Shown: positions 18,770-27,780 of the stretch, in pieces
Numbering within the stretch: position 1 is the first letter of the stretch
How the letters are laid out: every line of letters begins with the position of its first letter
Origin: Candidatus Brachybacter algidus
Lineage (GTDB): Bacteria; Bacteroidota; Bacteroidia; Chitinophagales; Saprospiraceae
DNA: 64,000 bases
Assembly: GCA_016711705.1 (NCBI GenBank)
Contig: JADJSK010000013.1
Coordinates: forward strand, 186,001 to 250,000
Reading direction: 5' to 3'
The notes under the pieces: generated by a model
Told to the model about the DNA's origin: nothing
Databases searched by the model: none
The model's input: the letters and a program-made list of their open reading frames with translations, nothing else
Translations under genes and position numbers: made by a program

Positions 18770-21133
18770 TTATTTTATGATGACCAACTTTTCCTTTATT
18801 ACAGAATCGCCGTGTTTTATAGTTATTGTATAGAATCCTGGTTGCAGATCATTGATCTGATATCTGTGATTGAATGCACCAAATATCTTTTTGCCTTGTT
18901 CAAGTACTTTGACTATTCTGCCAGAAGCGTCATATATTTTTGCATCTATTTGTTCTTCTTTCACTGTGGATAATTCAATGTTGATAAAATCACTTGCAGG
19001 ATTAGGATAGACCTTGTCTTTAATATTAGAGTTGCCTGAACGCTCTTTCAATTGATTGATGTTGACAGTTTTTACAATAGAATCATTGCCGATTGTTTTA
19101 GCTATAAATGTTAGTGTGCCAAATCTCTCTACACCCTGGTCGTTGTCTGTTACAGTCAATGTTACGATTTGATTTTTTTTACCTTTCAAAGGAGCGATGT
19201 CCTTTATCCATGGATTGTCATTGATTATTTCCCAATCTAGGTCAGAAAGTACCTGAAATCCATAGGTATTTTCATCTTTGAATGCTGTGAATTCAGAAGG
19301 TACATTCAGGTAACCTGAATTTTCGCTAGGTTGAGAGATAGTAAAGTATGTCGTGTCCAGCCCATTGTTATAAACCATCGTGATTCTGGAATATCTATTT
19401 AACGGTGTTGTATTTTTCTCAACCTGTACGGTAAATTCTGCATTTTTAGTACCGGATTTTGCTGATTTGATAGTGACCCATTTTTGATCGTATTCCTTTT
19501 GTATAAGTTTCCAATCAGTATTAGTTAGGATATCTAGGCTGAAGGTTTCTTTTGTGAATGGGGTGATTTTTTCGTTAACTGGATAGAAAACAGCTGTAGG
19601 CTCATGAACAGAATCCTGACGAATAATGACCGGTATCTCTGTCGTTCCATCGTATATAAAAAGTCTTGTGTATAAAGGAACAGGAAGCGTATTTTTACTA
19701 GCACAGAGTTTGATTGTCGCGCTGGCGGTGCCTGAAAGTGGTGCTGCACTTGTTAAAAAGAAAGGAGGATAGTCTGTGTCAAATCCTGCCTGCCATGGAG
19801 CTGAAGAAGTCACAGCGATGTTTTGACAATCACCAGAAGGCGGTATCGTTATAAAGGTTGGGTTGACAGTCAATGTTCCACTTCCGCCTCCAAGGCAAGC
19901 GGCATTATTGATTCTGTTAAGAATGTAATTTTTGGGTTGAGGCCCAAAGCCAAGAGACATATTGATTCCTACGGATTGCTGATGGCAATAACTCATAGTG
20001 GTTCCGCCTTCTGCAGGATAACCGGGTAAGTTACATTGTCCTTCTATATAGTCTGCACATCCATCAATTGCTGTATTGTTGCCATTCCATACACAAGCAT
20101 GCGTGTGACGGGAACCTAATAAATGTCCGATTTCGTGTGTGCATACCTGTACGTCCCAAGAGAAAGTAGGTATATTTTCAAAAGTACCATCTACGCCAGC
20201 GATACATTTTGAACTATCCGGTTCACTTGCACACAATGCATTGAATCCTGTAGCAACGCCACCTCCAATGTCTTGAAGTGTGATCAACTGAGCTACATTT
20301 CCTTCAAATGCACCTGAGTTTTTTTGGAAGGACACAAGATAGTCGCCTGTCTTATCTTCTGAATTTGGGTCATATGAATAAGGACTCGCTGTATCCCAGG
20401 CTTTAATCTTTGAAACCTTGAATGTAATTCCGTCCTTGGCATACATCGCTAGAACCTGATTGTACATCGCAGTGGCATAGCTCACTGCATTATTGACAGA
20501 GCCTGCTGCTATAATTATATCATGATCTAGTTCTACATAAAGATTTACTGTTTTTGCATTACGTTCTTCTATAGGCTGCTCACCTGAGATATCATGCTCC
20601 AGAGGTTTATCTTTTACTGAGCATACGTAATGTTGGTCAAAAGCAGTTTCCCTGTCATTGTAAAATGCATATGTCTCAGCACCTTTTATTTTACCAACGT
20701 TATAGTTGCCAGAAGCATCACTCATGATGCCAAAAATCTGATCTTCAAAGATGCTAAAAGCTACAAATGAATGCTCATTATCTCTGATTGTTCCCCTAAA
20801 ATGTCTGCCCAATGGCAAGTTGATTATATCCTCCTTTGAGTTGACCACAGTAAAATTATCCGCGAAAATGTTGGCTTCGATAAGATCTACTTGAATTGTT
20901 TTTTCAGAAGTAAAAGGCAATGATAGTGATACTGCTTTATTGCCATTTTTAAACAGGTCATTTACAGACTTTTTGTTCAAATCCAGGAAATGAACAGCTG
21001 AATTGCGCGATGCAGCAAAATTTTGATTTTTTGAAATGCTGAACAGGTCATTATAAACTTTAAGGGCTTGTCCATTCAAATGATTACTTGATACCGATAG
21101 GACCAGAAGTAAACTAAAAATTAATGATTTCAT
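18770..21133 (-). CDS. T9SS-secreted reprolysin-type zinc metalloprotease with BACON-like domains
   Basis: 787 residues from ATG 21131-21133, chosen because a signal peptide (MKSLIFSLLLVLSV...) begins there. A propeptide precedes the catalytic domain with 'VCTHEIGHLLGSRHTHAC' (zinc ligands HExxHxxxxxH) and Met-turn 'TTMSYCH'. Three BACON-like beta domains follow ('APWQAGFDTDYPPFF', 'TDWKLIQKEYDQKWVTI', 'LDWEIINDNPWIKDI'). The C-terminus ('VYPNPASDFINIEL' to 'EKLVIIK') is a T9SS sorting domain. It is the first gene of the run to 6453, 43 nt ahead of the PorT-like gene, so protease and signalling proteins may be co-expressed. It is related in its catalytic part to the protease at 1-2447. Confidence 0.92.
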   Translation of the reverse strand: MKSLIFSLLLVLSVSSNHLNGQALKVYNDLFSISKNQNFAASRNSAVHFLDLNKKSVNDLFKNGNKAVSLSLPFTSEKTIQVDLIEANIFADNFTVVNSKEDIINLPLGRHFRGTIRDNEHSFVAFSIFEDQIFGIMSDASGNYNVGKIKGAETYAFYNDRETAFDQHYVCSVKDKPLEHDISGEQPIEERNAKTVNLYVELDHDIIIAAGSVNNAVSYATAMYNQVLAMYAKDGITFKVSKIKAWDTASPYSYDPNSEDKTGDYLVSFQKNSGAFEGNVAQLITLQDIGGGVATGFNALCASEPDSSKCIAGVDGTFENIPTFSWDVQVCTHEIGHLLGSRHTHACVWNGNNTAIDGCADYIEGQCNLPGYPAEGGTTMSYCHQQSVGINMSLGFGPQPKNYILNRINNAACLGGGSGTLTVNPTFITIPPSGDCQNIAVTSSAPWQAGFDTDYPPFFLTSAAPLSGTASATIKLCASKNTLPVPLYTRLFIYDGTTEIPVIIRQDSVHEPTAVFYPVNEKITPFTKETFSLDILTNTDWKLIQKEYDQKWVTIKSAKSGTKNAEFTVQVEKNTTPLNRYSRITMVYNNGLDTTYFTISQPSENSGYLNVPSEFTAFKDENTYGFQVLSDLDWEIINDNPWIKDIAPLKGKKNQIVTLTVTDNDQGVERFGTLTFIAKTIGNDSIVKTVNINQLKERSGNSNIKDKVYPNPASDFINIELSTVKEEQIDAKIYDASGRIVKVLEQGKKIFGAFNHRYQINDLQPGFYTITIKHGDSVIKEKLVIIK

Positions 21134-21299
21134 TTGTAAAAATTTTTGTGATAACAATTTTGTTTTTTTTGATTAAGATGATAGAGTGATGCTCTTTCAT
21201 GTAATTTGACTGCAAGATATGGTGTGGTGTAGGCGGAATATTTTGTTTTACATGGCTGAGAGGTCTCACATGACGGATGGATGGATTCGCGTGACGAAT

Positions 21300-22046
21300 G
21301 GATAATGGGTAATTTGTAAACGGTAATGGGTGATCGGGTAATAAGAGCAGGCGGAACTTCTTGATGTCAACTTCAGAAAGATGGGTAATCGGTAATGGGT
21401 AATAGGTAATAAGAGCAAGCGGAACTCCTTGATGTTAATTTAAATCGATTATTAAACTGTCGAAATAGAGATTGAATAATGTCGTTTGCGGTAATAATTC
21501 TAATTTCATATTTCTAACTTCTAATTTTGCAAAGTAATCAGTGCAATCATATAAATCAATTAAATCCCTGCCCTTGTTGGCAGGAAAGCGTGGTTCAGAA
21601 AGATGGGTAATTGGCAATGGGTAATCGGTAATAAGAGCAAGCGGAACTCCTTGATGTTAATTTAAGTCGATAATTGAACTGCCGAAATGTAGATTGAATA
21701 ATGTCGTTTCCGGTAATAATTCTAATTTCATATTTCTAACTTCTAATTTTGCAAAGTAATCAGTGTAATCGCATAAATCTATTAAATCCCTGTCTTTGTT
21801 GGCAGGCAAGCGTGGTTCAGACGAATAGGTAATCGGTAATGGGGAATCGGTTATAAGAGCAAGCGGAACTCCTTGATGTTAATTTAAGTCGATAATTGAA
21901 CTGCCGAAATGTAGATTGAATAATGTCGTTTCCGGGAATTATTCTAATTTCAAATTTCTAACTTCTAATTTTAAAACGCAGTCAGTTCAATCATATAAAT
22001 CAATAAAATCAGCGGTTCAGACGAATAGGTAATCGGTAATCACAGC
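21300..22046. repeat. Tandem array of 222-bp units
   Basis: The motif AAGAGCAAGCGGAACTCC starts at 21411, 21633 and (in variant context) 21855, exactly 222 bp apart, and a degenerate partial unit lies at 21341. Each unit contains GGTAAT-rich runs, a palindromic core (CCTGCC...GGCAGG, in two of three copies) and a TTCTAATTT-type run. The same unit occurs inverted at 36.93-37.66 kb. It fills most of the 980-nt gap between the reprolysin and ssb; no coding potential is seen. Confidence 0.88.
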
Positions 22047-22049
22047 AAT

Positions 22050-22084
22050 TAAAAAGACCGACAAGAGAATTTCACTCTTGCCGG
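22050..22084 (-). terminator. Rho-independent terminator of ssb
   Basis: On the minus strand the stem CCGGCAAGAG / CTCTTGTCGG has one mismatch and a 7-nt loop, followed directly by TCTTTTTAA. It lies 31 nt beyond the ssb stop codon. Confidence 0.8.
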
Positions 22085-22114
22085 ACTTTCAGGTGTTTTG
22101 AATTGTACTTTTAA

Positions 22115-22462
22115 TTAGACTGCTTTCTTAGTTAGGCCCAGCATCAATAGTTCGCTGATCTGAATTTCGGTAACGTACTTTTTAATCCCATTCTTGTCTG
22201 TGTAATTACGATTAACGAGCTTTCCTTCTACTGCGATTTCCTTTCCTTTTTCCAGGTATTTCTCTGCGATCTCTGCAGTTTTACCCCACGCGATCAATGT
22301 GTGCCAGGTGGCTTCATTTACTAGTTCCCCGGAAGCGTTTTTGTACCGTTCGTTTGTCACTAAACTTATGCGGGCCATTTTTTTGCCGCCATCGAATGTT
22401 TTTACTTCCGGAATCTGACCTAAGTTACCGATCAATTGTACTTTGTTTTTTAGTGCATTCAT
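22115..22462 (-). CDS. ssb: Single-stranded DNA-binding protein
   Basis: 115 residues forming one OB fold: 'MNALKNKVQLIGNLGQIPEV', 'MARISLVTNERYKNASGE', 'TWHTLIAWGKTAEIAEKYLE', 'KGKEIAVEGKLVNRNYTDKN'. It is shorter than the main replicative SSB of most bacteria and lacks the acidic C-terminal tail (DDDIPF-type) that recruits partner proteins. It is therefore probably an accessory or short Bacteroidota SSB. Monocistronic, with its own terminator. Upstream DNA at 22620-22680 carries repeated AAACGTTT palindromes. Confidence 0.92.
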   Translation of the reverse strand: MNALKNKVQLIGNLGQIPEVKTFDGGKKMARISLVTNERYKNASGELVNEATWHTLIAWGKTAEIAEKYLEKGKEIAVEGKLVNRNYTDKNGIKKYVTEIQISELLMLGLTKKAV

Positions 22463-22988
22463 GATAATGAATAATTTAAAGGTTTAAATTTTAGCTGTAA
22501 GCTATAGGCTTAGGCTATAAGCCAGTACTTATTTTTATTGGTAGCGGCTTACGGCTTATCGCTTATCGCTTATTGCCATTTGACATTACAAAGATGAGGT
22601 GGCTGTCAATAATTAGTCGGTCTTCAAACGTTTATAGTCGAATGTAAAGGTTTGTAAGCGTTTACAAACGTTTATACACATAAATTATTCATTAAAAAAT
22701 CAATACAACAGTGAGCTGGTTAGGGCTTTCAAGTCTTTTCTGTTTTAAAATAATAGTATAAAAAAATAATTTTAAGTTTCGATAAAAAAAAAATTAGAAG
22801 CTTAGCCATATTTAAAATGTCAATAAAATACTTAAAATCTAATCATCGGAGCAATTGTCAACCTATGGTCTCATTCTAAACTTATTTCTACTTGTTTGAC
22901 CTTATGCCATTATTTCCTAAACTGAACTGCTTTTCTAATTGAATAGCAATAAAACTGAATATTTAGATGATAAGTATTCTTAATTGCA
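22463..22988. other. Intergenic region upstream of ssb with repeated palindromes
   Basis: This 526-nt gap holds short repeats (GCTTATCGCTTATCGCTTA and relatives near 22540-22575). The palindrome AAACGTTT occurs at 22626-22633 and 22666-22673, exactly 40 bp apart, with the near-palindrome GTAAGCGTTTAC at 22654-22665. This may be an operator for ssb. No gene is seen. Confidence 0.5.
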
Positions 22989-23354
22989 TTATTTGTTTTT
23001 TTGTTCTTTAGATAGATTCTCCAAGGCTTTATTCAAAATTAGCCGGATCATCTCCAAAGGCAGATCTTTTTCGGGATCTACTCTAAAGATTTTCATTCTG
23101 GAGCGCTTTCCTTGCTCTAATTCAGGCATATCAAAGAGTTTGCCATCTGCAACTAGAATATAAGGTTCGTCCGTTTTTCTATCCGTCCATAGATAACAGA
23201 TGATCTTTTTTTTATAACAAAAGCAGGGCATAAAATATTTCTGTGTTTCTGTGATCACCGGGTTATGATCAAGAATAATTTCACGCAAAGCCAGAAGGCA
23301 ACTTCTGAAAGGTTCTACTTTGCTCAGGTAGTATGATTGAAGTTTTTCGGTCAT
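22989..23354 (-). CDS. DUF1801/YdhG-like domain protein
   Basis: 121 residues from ATG 23352-23354 ('MTEKLQSYYLSKVEPFRSCL'). An in-frame longer start exists, but its extra residues overlap the neighbouring gene and look non-coding. The fold-typical sequence 'ALREIILDHNPVITETQKY', 'MPCFCYKKKIICYLW', 'PYILVADGKLFDMPELEQG' fits the DUF1801/YdhG family, distantly related to frataxin-fold proteins. Function unknown, cytosolic. Confidence 0.8.
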   Translation of the reverse strand: MTEKLQSYYLSKVEPFRSCLLALREIILDHNPVITETQKYFMPCFCYKKKIICYLWTDRKTDEPYILVADGKLFDMPELEQGKRSRMKIFRVDPEKDLPLEMIRLILNKALENLSKEQKNK

Positions 23355-23427
23355 TCGATAGTGTACATCTTGATTAATTTTTTTTAAAGTTGAATACCTG
23401 ACAAAGCATAATAAAGCAAATTGTAAA

Positions 23428-24090
23428 TCAAAGTTGTTTTTTTTTAACCTCATACATTCTACTCCATTTAAGAATCAATGGTAAAAAAATTAAAGTAGGT
23501 AATAACCAGAATACGAACGCTGGAACTTGTGGTAAATAAGCGACATTCACTACTAGAAAAGCAGTTAGAGAAGCGATGTATCCGCCTATCATTCTTTGAA
23601 GATGTGCGAGCAACCAATAATTTTTTGACTTGAATTTTCCTTTAAAGTGGTTGAAATCAGTCTTAACAAAGCTAAGGCCCAAATAACCGAATACAATAAA
23701 TACTAATCCAAAATAATTACTTTTAACCACAAAATAAATTCCGAATACTATGAATACGATTCCAAACACTAACATAATAATTGTGATTATCCAATCAAGC
23801 ATTTGTGGTTTTTGTTTTTACCCCAATAATTTCAAATAAATATATCTTTTACCCGTAATAATCATATATAAAGTGAATATACCTACAATAAATAAAAAGT
23901 AATTAGTATGCAAAATAGATAAAACGAGAGATGAAAATCCTGCTGTTATCATTGCGTAAACGAATATATTGCCTATGAGTCGATGATTTTTGTCTGCCTT
24001 TTTTCTAATGATATTTATGGTTCCTGTGATAAGTCCGACTGAGCCACCGATGATGTGAATGATTAAAAATATTTTAAATAAAGTGTCCAT
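23428..24090 (-). pseudogene. DUF2306-like integral membrane protein split by an in-frame stop
   Basis: Two adjacent open frames (24090-23818 and 23802-23428) are in the same frame, separated only by a TAA at 23818-23820 and five codons (KQKPQ). Read through, they give about 220 residues with seven hydrophobic segments ('FLIIHIIGGSVGLITG', 'AGFSSLVLSILHTNYFLFIV', 'WIITIIMLVFGIVFIVFGI', 'LTAFLVVNVAYLPQVPAFVF'), resembling one Bacteroidota membrane-protein family (DUF2306-like; family name tentative). The stop is likely a point mutation, since no frame change is needed. The ATG just after it could permit re-initiation. Confidence 0.7.
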
Positions 24091-24143
24091 GTGTTTTGTG
24101 ATTTTTTCTCTAATAAAGGTAAATTATTATTTAATTATTCGGT

Positions 24144-24824
24144 TCAGATCCAATTACATATTTCTGAAATACCCTTCCTCTTTATATCCGGCACCCAACA
24201 TTCTTCAACAGGATAACCTACCGGAATCAACAAAAAGGGCTTCTCATTTATAGGCCTGTTCAAGATCTTGGACAGGAAATTCATAGGACTCGGTGTATGT
24301 GTCAATGCCACTAAACCTGCGTGATGTATGGCAGCGAGCAGAAAGCCACAGGCTATTCCACAGCTTTCTGTCACATAATAATTTTGGTGTTTGTGGTTAT
24401 TCTCTTCTATTTCATAGCTCCTTTTGAAGACCACAATGAGGTAAGGCGCAATTTCTAAAAAAGGTTTATTCCAATCTGTTCCAATGGGCTCAAGATCTTT
24501 CAACCATTCTTCCGTCATTCGATGATCATAACTTTCCCGTTCTTCCTTTTCTGCAGCAATTCGAATTTGTTTCCTTATCTCCGGATCTTTGACTACACAA
24601 AAGGTCCAGGGTTGTTTGTGTGCCCCTGAAGGAGCTGTGGAGGCCGTGAGCAGGATATTTTCAATGACACTTTCCGGGATTTCCTTGTCTGAAAAATCCC
24701 GCACACTTCTTCGGCTATCCATCGTTTCCAGAAATTTATGACTTCTGCTTTCCATTTCTTCGATATCATAAGCCTCCTTTGAGTAAGTTATGAATGGGTA
24801 GTTGTTGATATATTTTATGGACAT
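24144..24824 (-). CDS. Iodotyrosine-deiodinase-like nitroreductase-family flavoprotein
   Basis: 226 residues. FMN-binding nitroreductase fold: 'RRSVRDFSDKEIP', 'TAPSGAHKQPWTFCVV', 'CGIACGFLLAAIHHAGLVAL' and 'PVGYPVEECWVPDIKRK'. It aligns well with animal iodotyrosine deiodinase and its bacterial homologues rather than generic nitroreductases. The substrate-lid residues appear kept: Glu and Tyr in 'KEERESYDHRMTEEW' and Lys in 'TDWNKPFLEIAP'. It may reductively dehalogenate halotyrosines or act on similar phenols. Cytosolic, no N-terminal membrane anchor as in the animal enzyme. No obvious operon partner. Confidence 0.85.
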   Translation of the reverse strand: MSIKYINNYPFITYSKEAYDIEEMESRSHKFLETMDSRRSVRDFSDKEIPESVIENILLTASTAPSGAHKQPWTFCVVKDPEIRKQIRIAAEKEERESYDHRMTEEWLKDLEPIGTDWNKPFLEIAPYLIVVFKRSYEIEENNHKHQNYYVTESCGIACGFLLAAIHHAGLVALTHTPSPMNFLSKILNRPINEKPFLLIPVGYPVEECWVPDIKRKGISEICNWI

Positions 24825-25228
24825 TTAATTTCTAATTTATTTTTTCTAATTTAAAATAATTTAATGGTAATCAACCTATTAATATCTGTCCGTAATAGTC
24901 TCTCCTTTGGCCACCACAAAAGGGTGAAATTCGCCCATTGACAAAACAAATCATAATTAATCATGAAAATCCGCGTCATCTGCGTTCCATTTTCATCAAG
25001 TTATCTATTTTTATTTTTGGAAGCAAAGCATTCCAGCTTTACTAATTTCTCCTTTATAACTAAATTTAATGTACTGTAAATCAAATAATTAAAATAATTA
25101 GTGAAAGCTCCCCCTTGGCCCCTCAAACAAGGGGGATATGTTTTCACCTCTTACTCTTCACTCTTATTGTTACCTTTTTGATTTTGGAAGCAAAGAATTA
25201 CAGTGGAACTAATTTCTAATTTCTAATT
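24825..25228. other. Intergenic region with degraded repeats
   Basis: About 400 nt with fragments of the repeat families seen elsewhere (AAATCCGCGTCATCTGCG near 24969; two copies of TTTTGGAAGCAAAG at about 25014 and 25181). No coding or RNA gene signal is seen. Confidence 0.5.
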
Positions 25229-25780
25229 TCACACTTCAACAAACTTCGACATATACATATACCAGTTCCATTCCCATGTTTCTCCATTATCATCTGAAAA
25301 TGCCTGACTCCAAATCAGATTATTTTCATCTCTTGCGTCCCATCGAAAGGCAACCAAAATGGGTCTTCCTTCGAAAATGTCTTTGGTGATGAAGTGTCCG
25401 ATCTTGTTCTCAAATGAACCCTGCACCGGAGGATCCATTTTTCCCGTGTTGGAATCTGCCCAATAAATACTCCACAGTTTTGTAAGCGGATCAAATAACC
25501 TGAGTGACATGCCTTCAAAAGGCTCACCATCAAAGGTGGCAAGAAAGTTGTCAATATTACCCAGCCCATTTAGTATTTTATACATTTCCTGTGTAGATTG
25601 AAATTCAGTCCATTCGGTACAATTATTTAGTCGGCTGGCTAACTTTTTGTTCCTCAGATTCCATTTACCAACAAAGAAATCAAAGTCATTCATGGATGAG
25701 GTAGAAGTTGGATTAATTATTAATTCTCCATTGGAATCGAAGTGTATTTCCGGAATTTTAATTTCTATTATTTCGGCCAT
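25229..25780 (-). CDS. Conserved hypothetical protein, DUF1579-like
   Basis: 183 residues, no signal peptide. The core 'DFDFFVGKWNLRNKKLASRL', 'MYKILNGLGNIDNFLATFDG', 'FEGMSLRLFDPLTKLWSIYW' and 'GETWEWNWYMYM' is a Trp-rich beta-barrel-like pattern seen in DUF1579-type lipocalin-fold proteins ('F..GKW'). Family assignment is by pattern only. Function unknown. Flanked by non-coding DNA on both sides. Confidence 0.78.
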   Translation of the reverse strand: MAEIIEIKIPEIHFDSNGELIINPTSTSSMNDFDFFVGKWNLRNKKLASRLNNCTEWTEFQSTQEMYKILNGLGNIDNFLATFDGEPFEGMSLRLFDPLTKLWSIYWADSNTGKMDPPVQGSFENKIGHFITKDIFEGRPILVAFRWDARDENNLIWSQAFSDDNGETWEWNWYMYMSKFVEV

Positions 25781-26100
25781 CGGGATTTATTTTTTTGTTA
25801 AAAATACATTTTGTTGGTGAATTATCTGTGTTATCATTGTAATCCGAATAATCTGTGATTCAGACAAAAAAAAGCAATTCACGCAAAGAAAGTAAGAAGC
25901 GCGAAAGACGCGAGGATAGAAAATACATGAAAAAATTTAAGAAAATACTGAACGGTGTAGCATTTGACGATAGTCAAATAGCTTTGTGAACCTCAAAAGA
26001 TGCTGGCCCGAAGTGCGCTCTATAAAATTGGCAGAATAATTAATTCAATATTCTAATAAAAGAATCTTTGTGAAACTCAGTGATACAAACCTCATATTCA
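25781..26100. repeat. Intergenic repeat remnants
   Basis: The segment 25835-25865 (AATCTGTGATTCAGAC) matches the 128-bp array unit at 58 kb. The part at 25950-26010 (GAACGGTGTAGCATTTGAC, TTTGTGAACCTCAAAAG) recurs at 27980-28035 and 28200-28255. No gene is seen. Confidence 0.6.
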
Positions 26101-26568
26101 TCAATCCATCACCGACCCATTATTCACTTCCTTGACCTTTTCCATTTCAAAGATCAATTGTAAATAATTGTATTGCCAACCTAATCCTGCTGATGAAGAT
26201 CCCAGATCATAATTCCATACATTGAGAGAATCACTATTGTCAGGTCGACCTATTAGTTCAATTATCTGTTTTTTACTTTCTCCCTCCAACAATCTATTAT
26301 CAACTATATCTTCTTTCATTTCATATCTTAAAGCTGGATCTGAAACCCATCTTTTTCGATCAAATTCTCGTCCAGGTTCATACAGAAACCAAGATAAATA
26401 AATAAATGAAATAATTATAAATAGTATAGGTGAGATAAAAACAGCAATTCCAAGGGAAGTAATATTTCGTTGTTTCTTTTCTGCAACATAATTTTTCAAA
26501 ATTTTGAGCAATACAAAATAACTTGAAATAATTAATAAGAGAAACGTGAGTAGAATTTCCGGTAACAT
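26101..26568 (-). CDS. Small membrane protein with BamE/SmpA-like C-terminal segment
   Basis: 155 residues: two N-terminal membrane helices (about 1-20 and 38-62), then a soluble part. The C-terminal stretch 'LEGESKKQIIELIGRPDNSD' followed by 'VWNYDLGSS' and 'LQLIFEMEKVKEV' has the pattern of BamE/SmpA-like proteins (helical K-x-E/Q-V/I-x-x-L-G-x-P then beta strands). It lies 42 nt after the membrane dipeptidase on the same strand. Function unknown. Confidence 0.72.
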   Translation of the reverse strand: MLPEILLTFLLLIISSYFVLLKILKNYVAEKKQRNITSLGIAVFISPILFIIISFIYLSWFLYEPGREFDRKRWVSDPALRYEMKEDIVDNRLLEGESKKQIIELIGRPDNSDSLNVWNYDLGSSSAGLGWQYNYLQLIFEMEKVKEVNNGSVMD

Positions 26569-26610
26569 GTTTATTTGTGAATTTAATTAAGACGAATTAA
26601 ATTACCTCAA

Positions 26611-27780
26611 TTATCTCTCAACTGCCTTCATCACCCTCAATATATTTCCCCCATAGATCTTATTAATATCCTTTTGACTGTATCCTCTGGATAAAAGTGC
26701 TTTGGTGATCAATGGATATGTGGTCACGTCATCCAGCATAAGTGGTGGTAAGATGATTCCGTCAAAGTCAGAACCTATACCAACGTAGTCAATTCCGACT
26801 AACCTAATGATATATTCTATGTGATCGATGAGCAATTCGAAAGGAGCACGCAGCAATTGGGATTCAGCTCTATATAATTTATGAATAGTTTCTTCAGCGA
26901 TATATTCATTGACTCCTGTACTTTTGAGGCTGTCCATTTCAGCCTGATGCTTGCTAAGGAATGCGTCCTCTCTTGCACCTTCAGTTGGATCTATAAATCC
27001 GGAGTTAAAATTGACCTGGATGACGCCACCGTTTTTTGCTATAGCTTTTATCTGGTCATCTTTCAAATTACGTTGATGTGGACAAAGTGCGTACACAGAG
27101 CTGTGGGAAGCGATGATGGGTTTAGTCGAAGTGGCTATGACATCCCAAAAAGTATGTTCACCGACGTGAGAAACATCAACCATAATGCCGAGTTCATTCA
27201 TTCGTTTGACGATATCTTTTCCAAATATGGAAAGCCCTTTGTCTTTATATTCAGCGTTGTGTTTTTCGTCATAGGCGCTGGTCGCCCAGTCAGTGCTATT
27301 ATTCCAGGTAAGCGTTATATAGCGGACACCTCTGTCGAATAAAACATTCAAATTATCTAAATTATTCTCTATCTGATGACCTCCTTCGATACCGACCAAT
27401 GCAGCTATTTTGTGTTGTTTTACTACTTTCAACAATTCATCGACACTGCCAACTTTGACAATTTTATCAGGATTGCGTTTGATGACAGCATCCAGGCTGT
27501 CTATTTGTCGATTGGCATACGCATATGGATCAATTTGTTTACCATCGCTCCAGACGGAGAAAAATTGTACATCCAGACCGCCTTTTTTGAAACGAGCCAA
27601 ATCGCTATGTGTCTTCCCGGTCAGGTCTGCATCCAATTCGTAACCATATTGCATTGTCTTGGTGAGGAAGTCATTGTGTGTGTCTATGAGAATAGCTTTA
27701 TTGTGAACGTCCATATAAGTTTGGCTATATATTTTGAAAGAAAAGATGGTAAAGAAAAGTAATAGGAATTTATACTTCAT
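26611..27780 (-). CDS. Membrane dipeptidase (peptidase M19)
   Basis: 389 residues with a signal peptide (about 1-19). Zinc-binding M19 motifs are present: 'ILIDTHNDFLTK' (HxD), 'ALVGIEGGHQIENN' (metal-bridging Glu), 'VDVSHVGEHTFWD', 'IASHSSVYALCPHQRN' and 'VGIGSDFDG'. The family hydrolyses dipeptides, including some with a C-terminal D-residue, usually outside the cytoplasm. It precedes the BamE-like gene by 42 nt and may be co-transcribed with it. Confidence 0.94.
   Translation of the reverse strand: MKYKFLLLFFTIFSFKIYSQTYMDVHNKAILIDTHNDFLTKTMQYGYELDADLTGKTHSDLARFKKGGLDVQFFSVWSDGKQIDPYAYANRQIDSLDAVIKRNPDKIVKVGSVDELLKVVKQHKIAALVGIEGGHQIENNLDNLNVLFDRGVRYITLTWNNSTDWATSAYDEKHNAEYKDKGLSIFGKDIVKRMNELGIMVDVSHVGEHTFWDVIATSTKPIIASHSSVYALCPHQRNLKDDQIKAIAKNGGVIQVNFNSGFIDPTEGAREDAFLSKHQAEMDSLKSTGVNEYIAEETIHKLYRAESQLLRAPFELLIDHIEYIIRLVGIDYVGIGSDFDGIILPPLMLDDVTTYPLITKALLSRGYSQKDINKIYGGNILRVMKAVER

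Noticed and set aside
21300..22046. CRISPR array
   Set aside because: Units are 222 bp without short repeats separated by unique spacers, and no cas genes are present.
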